IMG/VR virus record: IMGVR_UViG_3300028610_001612
Span: 1 to 43,772 of that record
Origin: a virus
DNA: 43,772 nucleotides
Reading direction: 5' to 3' (one strand)
This document shows positions 21,504-28,427 of the stretch, in pieces. Both the position numbers and the translations under genes were made by a program. Each line of letters begins with the position of its first letter. Positions within the stretch are counted from its first letter, which is position 1. The notes under the pieces were generated by a model, which did not search any database, was not told where the DNA came from, and saw only the letters and a list, made by a program, of their open reading frames with translations.

Positions 21504-24077
21504 ATGGAAAATATTTCAGAAAAAGTTGTTACATATACCTTTGACGAAGCGTTTAAAGAATCATTAGAATATTTTAATGGTGATGAACTTTCAGCAAAGG
21601 TGTTTATAAATAAATATGCCCTAAAAGATTCAGATGGAAACATATACGAAAAAACTCCAGATGATATGCATTGGAGATTGGCAAAAGAAATTAATAGAAT
21701 AGAATTGAAATATCCAAATCCTTTGATGACAGAACAGATTTATGATATGTTGAAAGGATTTAAACGTATAGTTCCACAGGGTGGTCCCATGGGCGGTATA
21801 GGAAATAACAAACAGATAATATCTTTATCTAATTGTTTTGTTATTGGTGTAGATGGGCCTGGTGATTCATATGGAGTTATAATGAAAATAGATCAGGAAC
21901 AGGTACAACTTATGAAAAGAAGAGGTGGTGTTGGTCATGATTTATCAGCAATAAGACCTGCAGGAACTCCAGTTAAGAATAGTGCTCTCACATCTACTGG
22001 AGTTGTTCCGTTTATGGAAAGATATTCAAATTCAACAAGAGAAGTTGCACAAGATGGTAGAAGAGGTGCTTTAATGTTAAGTATATCTATAAAACATCCT
22101 GATGCTGAAAATTTTATTGATGCCAAAACTAAAAAAGGTAAAATTACTGGTGCAAATGTTTCTGTTAGAATAGATGATGAATTCATGAATGCTGTTTTAA
22201 ATGAAGAAAAATATACACAACAGTGGCCTGTTGATGTACCAATAGAAAAAGCTAAAGTTGTAAAAGAAATTGATGCAGTAAAAATATGGGATAAAATTGT
22301 TCATAATGCATGGAAATCAGCAGAACCTGGTATATTGTTTTGGGATAATATCATAAATGAATCGCCAGCTGATTGTTATGCTGATGTTGGTTATAAAACT
22401 GTTAGTACGAATCCCTGTGGGGAGGTGCCACTTTGTGTAGATGATTCCTGTCGTTTGCTTGCTATTAATTTGTATGGTTATGTAGAAGATCCATTTACTG
22501 AAAATGCTAAATTTAATTTTAGAAAATTCAGAAGTGATGCTAAAGCTGCACACAGAATAATGGATAGTATAATCGATCTTGAACTTGAAAAAATAGATGC
22601 TATAATAAATAAAATCAAAAAAGATCCTGAAGCAGCTATCATAAAAAGTATAGAATTGGATCTTTGGAAAAGAATGCAAAAGAAAGCCAAGGAAGGTAGA
22701 AGAACTGGAATCGGTGTAACAGCAGAAGGTGATATGTTAGCTGCTATGGGATTGACATATGGAACAGATGAAGCTACAAAATTTTCTGAAAACGTTCATA
22801 GAATTTTAGCAATAGAAGTATATAAATCATCAGTTATTCTTGCAGAAGAACGTGGAGCATTTACTGTTTGGGATAATAAAAAAGAATTAAATAATCCATT
22901 CATAAAAAGAATTAAATTTGCTATAGCAGAAGAAATGGCAGGTCATGTAGATCAAGATATAAGAAATGAATCTGAATATGTTATAAGAGCATGGTCCAAA
23001 ACAGGTAGAAGAAACATAGCATTGTTAACGATAGCACCTACAGGTACAACATCTCTTATGACTAAAACAACATCAGGAATTGAACCATTGTTTTTACCTT
23101 ATTACAATAGAAATAGAAAAGTTAATCCTAATGATTTAAGTGTTGATATAGCATTTACTGATGAAATTGGAGATTCTTGGGAAACCTATAAAGTGTTCCA
23201 TCCGAAATTTTTAAAATGGTTAAAGGTTCATGGTCATGACGTAAAAAAGGTTATGACGATGCCAGATGAAAAGGTTGATAGATTGGTTAAAAAATCACCA
23301 TATTACAAAGCAACAAGTAAAGATGTTGATTGGGTTGCTAAAGTTAAAATGCAGGGAGCTGTACAAAAATGGATTGATCATTCGATATCTGTAACAGTTA
23401 ATTTACCGAAAGATGCAGATGAAGAAATTGTTGGAAAAGTATATAAAGAAGGTTGGAAATCTAAATGTAAGGGCATTACTGTTTACAGAGATGGTTCAAG
23501 ATCTGGTGTTTTAGTGTCAACTAAAAATGATGATAATGAAAGAAATGGAACCAAAATTATTAAAAGAAGTGCACCTAAAAGACCCAAAGAATTGGAATGT
23601 GATATTCATCATGTTACAGCTAAGGGTAAGGATTGGATAGTTTTGGTTGGTTTATTGTATAATGATCCATACGAAGTATTTGCATTCAAACAAAAATACA
23701 TATCAATATCAAAACAGATCAAAACTGGTAAATTGATTAAAATTAAGAGTGGTTATTATTCTCTTGAACTTGAAAATGGAGCTATTTTGGGTAACATAAA
23801 TGAAATGTTTGAAAGGGACGAAGAAGAGGCACTAACTAGAACTTTATCAATGGCTCTTAGACATGGTGTTGATATAAAATATAGCATAGAACAATTGAAC
23901 AAGGCAGAAGGAACAATTATATCTTTTTCGAAAGCGATAGCAAGAACACTTAAGAAATACATACCAGATAATACTGTACCGTCAAATGCTAAGTGTCCTA
24001 AATGTGATGATCCTGTTGGATTGGTTTATAAAGAAGGCTGTGAAATGTGCAAGAGTTGCGGCTTTTCCAAATGTTAA
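21504..24077 (+). CDS. nrdJ: Class II (adenosylcobalamin-dependent) ribonucleotide reductase
   Basis: 857 residues. Signatures are SNCFVIG near 112, KRRGGVGHDLSAIRP near 139, NPCGEVPL near 303 (active-site Cys and Glu), RTGIGVTAEGDML near 400, APTGTTSLM near 511, and SVTVNLPKDADEEI near 630. The C-terminus CPKCDDPVGLVYKEGCEMC carries Cys pairs like the zinc and redox region of NrdJ proteins. Size and motifs fit the monomeric or dimeric B12-dependent type rather than class Ia, and no small NrdB subunit follows. It makes deoxynucleotides without oxygen but needs host cobalamin. It lies between the polymerase N-part and an accessory cluster. Confidence 0.9.
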   Translation: MENISEKVVTYTFDEAFKESLEYFNGDELSAKVFINKYALKDSDGNIYEKTPDDMHWRLAKEINRIELKYPNPLMTEQIYDMLKGFKRIVPQGGPMGGIGNNKQIISLSNCFVIGVDGPGDSYGVIMKIDQEQVQLMKRRGGVGHDLSAIRPAGTPVKNSALTSTGVVPFMERYSNSTREVAQDGRRGALMLSISIKHPDAENFIDAKTKKGKITGANVSVRIDDEFMNAVLNEEKYTQQWPVDVPIEKAKVVKEIDAVKIWDKIVHNAWKSAEPGILFWDNIINESPADCYADVGYKTVSTNPCGEVPLCVDDSCRLLAINLYGYVEDPFTENAKFNFRKFRSDAKAAHRIMDSIIDLELEKIDAIINKIKKDPEAAIIKSIELDLWKRMQKKAKEGRRTGIGVTAEGDMLAAMGLTYGTDEATKFSENVHRILAIEVYKSSVILAEERGAFTVWDNKKELNNPFIKRIKFAIAEEMAGHVDQDIRNESEYVIRAWSKTGRRNIALLTIAPTGTTSLMTKTTSGIEPLFLPYYNRNRKVNPNDLSVDIAFTDEIGDSWETYKVFHPKFLKWLKVHGHDVKKVMTMPDEKVDRLVKKSPYYKATSKDVDWVAKVKMQGAVQKWIDHSISVTVNLPKDADEEIVGKVYKEGWKSKCKGITVYRDGSRSGVLVSTKNDDNERNGTKIIKRSAPKRPKELECDIHHVTAKGKDWIVLVGLLYNDPYEVFAFKQKYISISKQIKTGKLIKIKSGYYSLELENGAILGNINEMFERDEEEALTRTLSMALRHGVDIKYSIEQLNKAEGTIISFSKAIARTLKKYIPDNTVPSNAKCPKCDDPVGLVYKEGCEMCKSCGFSKC

Positions 24078-24088
24078 AAAATGAAAAA

Positions 24089-24274
24089 ATGAAAAAAGAA
24101 AAACAAAAAGATAGTTATTGTGTAAAAAGACATATGTTCTTTGCAGTAACAAATCCTGTAATGAAAGATGGACTTACTTTAGATGAGGCCAATAAGTTAC
24201 AAAATGAATTAGATGATGAAGAACAACAATTCGGTGATGCTATTTATGTTCATTATCAAGTTCATAAAGAATGA
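24089..24274 (+). CDS. Small hypothetical protein
   Basis: 61 residues from the second of three closely spaced in-frame ATGs; an earlier start would overlap the reductase end. HMFFAVTNPVMKDGLTLDEA then DEEQQFGDAIYVHYQVHKE suggests a compact alpha/beta domain. No family recognised. It begins the run of small accessory genes after the reductase. Confidence 0.5.
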   Translation: MKKEKQKDSYCVKRHMFFAVTNPVMKDGLTLDEANKLQNELDDEEQQFGDAIYVHYQVHKE

Positions 24275-24304
24275 TAGATATGGAAAAATTTAAAGCAATT
24301 AAAA

Positions 24305-24571
24305 ATGATTAAAGAAACAGTTTATATGACAGACTCTTTACAAGAGGTATTGAGAAAGCTTAATGACAATTTTATAGGAGTAAGTGAAGAACATGCATAT
24401 CTTATAAAATTTTCATATAATTCTAGTGAACCTAATACACAAGAATATTGGGAAATTGTAACTATGCTTTCATATGGAATATCTTATGAAGATGCTTGTC
24501 ATAATATAACATATCAAACTAAATATGCAACAGCTACTAAGTTTGAAAATTTAACAATTAAACCGTATTAA
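24305..24571 (+). CDS. Small hypothetical protein
   Basis: 88 residues, mildly acidic, no membrane segment or Cys pattern (one Cys). Predicted helices (SLQEVLRKLNDNFIGVSEEH) and a Tyr-rich C-terminal half (YWEIVTMLSYGISYEDAC). It lies between two other accessory genes with the next start 2 nt after its stop. No family recognised. Confidence 0.55.
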   Translation: MIKETVYMTDSLQEVLRKLNDNFIGVSEEHAYLIKFSYNSSEPNTQEYWEIVTMLSYGISYEDACHNITYQTKYATATKFENLTIKPY

Positions 24572-24573
24572 TT

Positions 24574-24957
24574 ATGGTATTAAAAATAACAGATAAAAAT
24601 GAACATGATTTTCCCATTGGAACTATTGTCTGGGATCCATCAGATTTGAAACAAAAAGTTTATATAGAAAATGAATGGATTTGTATAGCTAAAATTCCAT
24701 TTCATCATGAATTAAAGGTATGGATGCCGTATTTTCAATGTATAGAGGAGGGATCAAAAAACTTTGAATTACGATATAATGATAGAAATTATAAAGTTGG
24801 AGATGTTTTACGTTTACAGGAATGGAATCAATATGAAAACGAGTATACAGGAAGAACTATAAATAAACAAATAGTTTATATTTTAGAAGGTGGTAAGTTT
24901 GGTTTGGAAAAAGGTTATGTTATTATGCAATTAAAAGATACAGAATATGGATTGTAA
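24574..24957 (+). CDS. DUF3850 (ASCH-like) protein
   Basis: 127 residues. From about residue 47, HELKVWMPYFQCIEEGSKNF then ELRYNDRNYKVGDVL, LQEWN, EYTGR, YILEGG and GLEKGYVIMQL is the full DUF3850 pattern, a PUA/ASCH-like small beta-barrel found in many phages. ASCH-type domains bind RNA or modified nucleotides; no enzymatic role is established for DUF3850. Residues 1-45 (FPIGTIVWDPSDLKQKVYIE) form a separate small domain not seen in the minimal family. Its end overlaps the next gene by 11 nt. Confidence 0.8.
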   Translation: MVLKITDKNEHDFPIGTIVWDPSDLKQKVYIENEWICIAKIPFHHELKVWMPYFQCIEEGSKNFELRYNDRNYKVGDVLRLQEWNQYENEYTGRTINKQIVYILEGGKFGLEKGYVIMQLKDTEYGL

Positions 24958-25234
24958 GGGAAATTTTAAGGATGATAGAGTATGTCAATTATGTTATAAA
25001 ATTGATGGTGTTTTACATTATGAATGTAAAGAATTGACAGAAGAAAAAAGAAATAATCATATAATGTTATATGAAATAGGAGAAAAATGTTCTAAACGAT
25101 TAGAAGCATACGATGAATATCAGAAATTTTTTGCATGTACTCTTAATGAAAATGGACATGGAAGATCTGCTGAAGAGTGTAAACCAAAATTATGTTGTAA
25201 GAAATATGCAAGACAAATTAATAAACCAAGATAA
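24947..25234 (+). CDS. Cysteine-rich small protein
   Basis: 95 residues with nine cysteines, including C-x2-C in VCQLCYKI, and CTLNENGHGRSAEECKPKLC followed by CKKYAR. The spacing suggests one or two zinc-binding sites. The gene overlaps the DUF3850 gene, so the two are probably translationally coupled. No named zinc family recognised; regulator or nucleic-acid binder are possibilities. Confidence 0.55.
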   Translation: MDCKGNFKDDRVCQLCYKIDGVLHYECKELTEEKRNNHIMLYEIGEKCSKRLEAYDEYQKFFACTLNENGHGRSAEECKPKLCCKKYARQINKPR

Positions 25235-25239
25235 AAATC

Positions 25240-25797
25240 ATGAAAAAGTTAATTGAAAAATGGAAACCTATTTTAGAAATGATGGATATTTCAGAAAAAT
25301 ATTATGAAAAAATTTCAACATATGCAGATCATATTGCAAAATTGGAAGCTCATTTGTTTACAACGACATCATCAGATGAAGGTTTATATCCTTTATCGGA
25401 AAAGGATATGAAAAAAACACGATCAAATCCTTTTAAATCACTTCTTCCGATAAGTCTTAAAATACTTTCAAAAATAAAAAATCTTGATAGTGTACATATT
25501 ATGACAGAACCTTCTGGAGTAAAAGATGGAAAAATGATAGATGCTCTAAATTATTCATTTTCTATTTCAATTAGTCAAAAGGATATGATAGATTTAAAGG
25601 AAGTCTTTGGTTTAGATATCGTTGATAAAATAGAAAACATGATTATAGAACATGTATCACAAAAATTAAATGAGTTGATTTCTGGTGGTAAACTTTTATA
25701 TGTATATAATTTAGGTGTATCTTTAAATATGATAGTTGAAAAAACTTTTGCACCAAAATTAACATTGGTTTCTAGATTTGTAACTTTAGATAAATAA
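25240..25797 (+). CDS. Hypothetical protein
   Basis: 185 residues, mixed alpha/beta, no membrane segment, no cysteine. An N-terminal helical domain (ILEMMDISEKYYEKISTYAD) is followed by strands and a long helix (LKEVFGLDIVDKIENMIIEH). No motif recognised. Last gene of the accessory cluster before the late-type element in front of the ATP-grasp gene. Confidence 0.5.
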   Translation: MKKLIEKWKPILEMMDISEKYYEKISTYADHIAKLEAHLFTTTSSDEGLYPLSEKDMKKTRSNPFKSLLPISLKILSKIKNLDSVHIMTEPSGVKDGKMIDALNYSFSISISQKDMIDLKEVFGLDIVDKIENMIIEHVSQKLNELISGGKLLYVYNLGVSLNMIVEKTFAPKLTLVSRFVTLDK

Positions 25798-25801
25798 AAG
25801 T

Positions 25802-25840
25802 AAACTTTATCTAGTCATTCAAATATATATTTTAAATAAT
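25802..25840 (+). promoter_or_regulatory. Promoter region of the ATP-grasp gene, mixed features
   Basis: AAAC at 25802-25805 is followed after 17-18 nt by an AT alternation (ATATATATTTTAAATAA) lacking a clean TATAAT. TATATA starts 24 nt before the ATG at 25848, the distance typical of the late class. It could be either class or both; late use would fit the capsid-targeting-like N-terminus of the gene product. Confidence 0.4.
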
Positions 25841-25847
25841 CTATTAC

Positions 25848-26825
25848 ATGAAGTATATCAAACTTCTAGAAAAATTTCTTAATGACGATAAAGTTCAATG
25901 GGTAAAAATACATAAAGTTGGTTCTAAAACAGAAAGTAAAAAGGTTGATGCTTTAACAGATCTGGCAAAGAACAAATTGTTCAATATGTTTTTTATGAAT
26001 CCAGAACTGATGGAACGAACTAAAAAGAAAAAATTAGATCATACTGTTCCAACATTAAGATACGGTGGTTCCAACAAAGATGTCATTAAATATATAGAAG
26101 ATAATAAATTAGATAAATCAACTGTATATAATTGGAATACTGATGCTATAAATTTAAGTAGTGATAAAAAACTATGGCATCAAAAACTTGAGGGTAAAAA
26201 TTACATTCCTAAAACAGTTTATGATAAAAAAGATTTAAGTAAACTAAAATTTCCAATAATAGCTAAACCTTCAATAGGACACAGTGGTATAGGAATCAAG
26301 AAATTTGAAACGATTGAAGAAGCTAACAAAGATAAAGGTACGTTTGATCTTTATAGTGAGTGTATAGATTTTATATCTGAATATAGAATTATGTTTATAA
26401 AGGATAATCCCATTGTTCTTTATGAAAGAATAGTAAATAAGAAATATAATAAAACCATAGAAACAAAGGGTCTTAAAGAGGAAGTTAATTTCATATACAT
26501 ACAACAGAATATGGATAAGACACCTTTTATGGATCAAATAAAAGACATACAACAGGATTTCAGAAAATTGATTGAATTGGATTGTTATTCCTTGGATTTT
26601 TTTGTTGATAAAAAGGATAAGGTATGGATGATAGAATCAAATTCAAATAGTGGATTAGGTGCTAATAGTTTGGCATGTGTCTATAAAGGAATGTATGAAG
26701 ATTTTTATGGTAAGAAACCACCAAAAACAAAAATGGATATTGTTAATAAGATTATTCGTGAATACGCTGATGAAATGAAGAAAATGTATAGCGAAGAATA
26801 TAAGGAAACTAAATATCCACAATAA
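25848..26825 (+). CDS. ATP-grasp enzyme with capsid-targeting-like N-terminus
   Basis: 325 residues. The N-terminus MKYIKLLEKF has Phe at position 10, as in the other probable packaged proteins. The ATP-grasp fold is seen from about residue 95: KKLWHQKLEGKNYIPKTVY, then FPIIAKPSIGHSGIGIKKF with the ATP-binding lysine and glycine-rich loop near 138-152, SEYRIMFI near 178, and DFFVDKKDKVWMIESNSNSG near 245-265 with the metal-binding Asp, Glu and Asn. Such enzymes join a carboxylate to an amine through an acyl phosphate. The substrate cannot be told: peptide or protein modification (RimK-like) and small-molecule ligation are options. A dUTPase-fold gene follows. Confidence 0.75.
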   Translation: MKYIKLLEKFLNDDKVQWVKIHKVGSKTESKKVDALTDLAKNKLFNMFFMNPELMERTKKKKLDHTVPTLRYGGSNKDVIKYIEDNKLDKSTVYNWNTDAINLSSDKKLWHQKLEGKNYIPKTVYDKKDLSKLKFPIIAKPSIGHSGIGIKKFETIEEANKDKGTFDLYSECIDFISEYRIMFIKDNPIVLYERIVNKKYNKTIETKGLKEEVNFIYIQQNMDKTPFMDQIKDIQQDFRKLIELDCYSLDFFVDKKDKVWMIESNSNSGLGANSLACVYKGMYEDFYGKKPPKTKMDIVNKIIREYADEMKKMYSEEYKETKYPQ

Positions 26826-26877
26826 AAAACCAAGAAAGGAGGATACTTTTTAATCGAAGTAAAAAAAAAAATTCTGA

Positions 26878-27282
26878 ATGGAAGTAATTGTAAAACAACT
26901 AATGGAAGAAGCAAAGAATCCCGATATAGGTCAAGATAATGTTCTAGAACTAACTTGTACAACAAAAGAAATAGGATATAATTATATAGGTTATGGAACA
27001 GGTTTGGCAATATCGATACCTAAGGGTTATGCTGGTCTACTTTTTCCGATGGATTCAATTAATAGTAGAGATTTAATGACAAAGGACAGTATAGGTGTTA
27101 TACCTAACAATAGTGATGATGAAATAAAGGTGAAATTTTCTATCACAGAATCTGAACTTCCAAATACGTATCAAATTGGTGACAAAATAGCAAGAATGAT
27201 AATAATACCCGTAACAAATTTTAACTTTAAATTTTTAAAAATGCATGAACCGAATGAAACAATGCACTTTATTCGTATATAA
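26878..27282 (+). CDS. Degenerate dUTPase-fold protein
   Basis: 134 residues. It keeps the dUTPase/dCTP-deaminase core: YGTGLAISIPKGYAGLLFP corresponds to the strand before motif II, SINSRDL to motif II, and GDKIARMIIIPV to motif IV. Motif III reads GVIPNNSDDEIKV, lacking the catalytic Asp and Tyr, and the glycine-rich motif V is absent. It is unlikely to be a normal dUTPase; it may bind nucleotide, regulate, or partner the dUTPase encoded at 19.5 kb. An AAAGGAGG sequence lies 36-43 nt before its ATG, too far to act as a usual ribosome site. Its last bases overlap promoter P5. Confidence 0.7.
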   Translation: MEVIVKQLMEEAKNPDIGQDNVLELTCTTKEIGYNYIGYGTGLAISIPKGYAGLLFPMDSINSRDLMTKDSIGVIPNNSDDEIKVKFSITESELPNTYQIGDKIARMIIIPVTNFNFKFLKMHEPNETMHFIRI

Positions 27283-27283
27283 T
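27257..27283 (+). promoter_or_regulatory. AAAC-N17-TATAAT promoter P5
   Basis: ATGAAAC with AAAC at 27257-27260, 17 nt, then TATAAT at 27278-27283 in CGTATATAAT, overlapping the upstream stop codon. It drives only the H1-like gene before a strong terminator. Confidence 0.75.
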
Positions 27284-27333
27284 ATTATAAATTTCTAAAA
27301 TATGAAATTTTTAAAATTAAAAAAATAAAGATT

Positions 27334-27510
27334 ATGGAAAAATTTGAAGAGTTAAAAGATTTGATAGACTCAATGGAAAGTGATGTCAACAAATTTTATG
27401 AAAAGGGTAACAAGAGTGCAGGAACAAGAGTAAGAAAACTATTACAAGAAGTTAAAAAAGCCGCACAAGCATTACGTGTGGATATACAAGACAATAAAAA
27501 AACGTCTTAA
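27334..27510 (+). CDS. Histone H1-like (Hc1-type) DNA-binding protein
   Basis: 58 residues. FEELKDLIDSMESDV, then KFYEKGNKSAGTRVRK and LLQEVKKAAQALRVDI, matches the small histone H1-like proteins found widely in Bacteroidota, in which G-N-K-x-A-G-T-R-x-R-K is nearly invariant. In those bacteria the protein is a nucleoid component, assumed to bind DNA. In this phage it has its own promoter and terminator, a single-gene unit, which implies strong or separately timed expression. Possible roles are condensation of phage DNA, silencing of host DNA, or interference with host nucleoid. Its presence also supports a Bacteroidota host. Confidence 0.85.
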   Translation: MEKFEELKDLIDSMESDVNKFYEKGNKSAGTRVRKLLQEVKKAAQALRVDIQDNKKTS

Positions 27511-27530
27511 GGCTCCCCTATCAATTAAAT

Positions 27531-27559
27531 AAAAAAGGGTTCAACTGAACCCTTTTTTT
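27531..27559 (+). terminator. Strong intrinsic terminator
   Basis: GGGTTC (27537-27542) pairs with GAACCC (27547-27552), loop AACT, flanked by AAAAAA and TTTTTTT so the stem can extend and works in both directions. It ends the H1-like transcript just before promoter P6. Confidence 0.9.
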
Positions 27560-27570
27560 ATACGCCCTGT

Positions 27571-27597
27571 AAACATTTTATTAATGCGCTATATAAT
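27571..27597 (+). promoter_or_regulatory. AAAC-N17-TATAAT promoter P6 (clamp unit)
   Basis: TGTAAACATTTT with AAAC at 27571-27574, 17 nt, then TATAAT at 27592-27597. The upstream box is identical to that of P1. It drives the clamp, polymerase C-part and uvsX run. Confidence 0.75.
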
Positions 27598-27633
27598 TAA
27601 TAATAAATATGTTAATTGAAAAACTCCTAAGAA

Positions 27634-28425
27634 ATGGAATTAAAAATCAAAGAAATTAAGGTTGATGAATTCAAACATTTTGTTAAGAAATTATTAGCAA
27701 TTGATAAGTATGTTTTTATAAAGATGAACAATAAAACAATTAATTCTACTGTTTATCTTCCACAAAAAGATGCTGTTAAGTTAGTAAGTTTTGAAGTACC
27801 AGATGTATTTGAATTGGAACAACCTTTAGATGATATGTTAAGAATATCATTTTATGAAGGTCCAAAAATAATAGAATCTTTAAGTTATTTTGATAAAAAT
27901 GTTCAAGGTAAAATAACCTATTCTCAAATGGATGGTGAAGAAGGCTATTTTGCAAGTGATTTTATGATATACGATAAAAAATTAAGTATAAAATTATCAT
28001 GTGCAGATCCAGCACTGACATTTATTGATATGCCTAAAGATGATATTAAAAGAGCATTTAATAGAGATAATGCAGTATTTAAATTTAAATTAAGAATTGA
28101 TGATCTTTCTAAGATGATTTCTTTATTTAAATTAGATAAAGCAGAAAAAGATACTTTTAAGTTGAAGTTTAAAGATAAAGTTATCAATCTTGTTGGAAAT
28201 AACTATGATACAATTTTATCAGAAAGAGGTGAAACACTTGATGATGAACTTAATGAAGTAACTGTATATAAAAAATATATTCCTTTATTAGATAAAGAAA
28301 ATTATGAAGTTGAAATATGTACTAACAAAATCTTTTTAAGATCTCTTGATACAAATACTTTATTAACGATTGCACTTTGTGCATCAGTAGAAGATGATAC
28401 AGATTTTGATGATATAGAAATTTAA
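27634..28425 (+). CDS. 45: Sliding clamp (gp45-type)
   Basis: 263 residues (T4 gp45 is 228). The beta-alpha-beta pattern, the central LSCADPALTFIDMP segment and the second-domain repeat of strands (FKLKFKDKVINLVGNNYDTI) fit the gp45 clamp family; a very acidic tail (SVEDDTDFDDIEI) closes it. The clamp forms a trimeric ring around DNA that tethers polymerase and, in T4, couples replication to late transcription with gp55 and gp33. Position directly before the polymerase C-part supports the call. Primary similarity is weak by eye, so this rests on fold pattern and context. Confidence 0.7.
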   Translation: MELKIKEIKVDEFKHFVKKLLAIDKYVFIKMNNKTINSTVYLPQKDAVKLVSFEVPDVFELEQPLDDMLRISFYEGPKIIESLSYFDKNVQGKITYSQMDGEEGYFASDFMIYDKKLSIKLSCADPALTFIDMPKDDIKRAFNRDNAVFKFKLRIDDLSKMISLFKLDKAEKDTFKLKFKDKVINLVGNNYDTILSERGETLDDELNEVTVYKKYIPLLDKENYEVEICTNKIFLRSLDTNTLLTIALCASVEDDTDFDDIEI

Positions 28426-28427
28426 AG

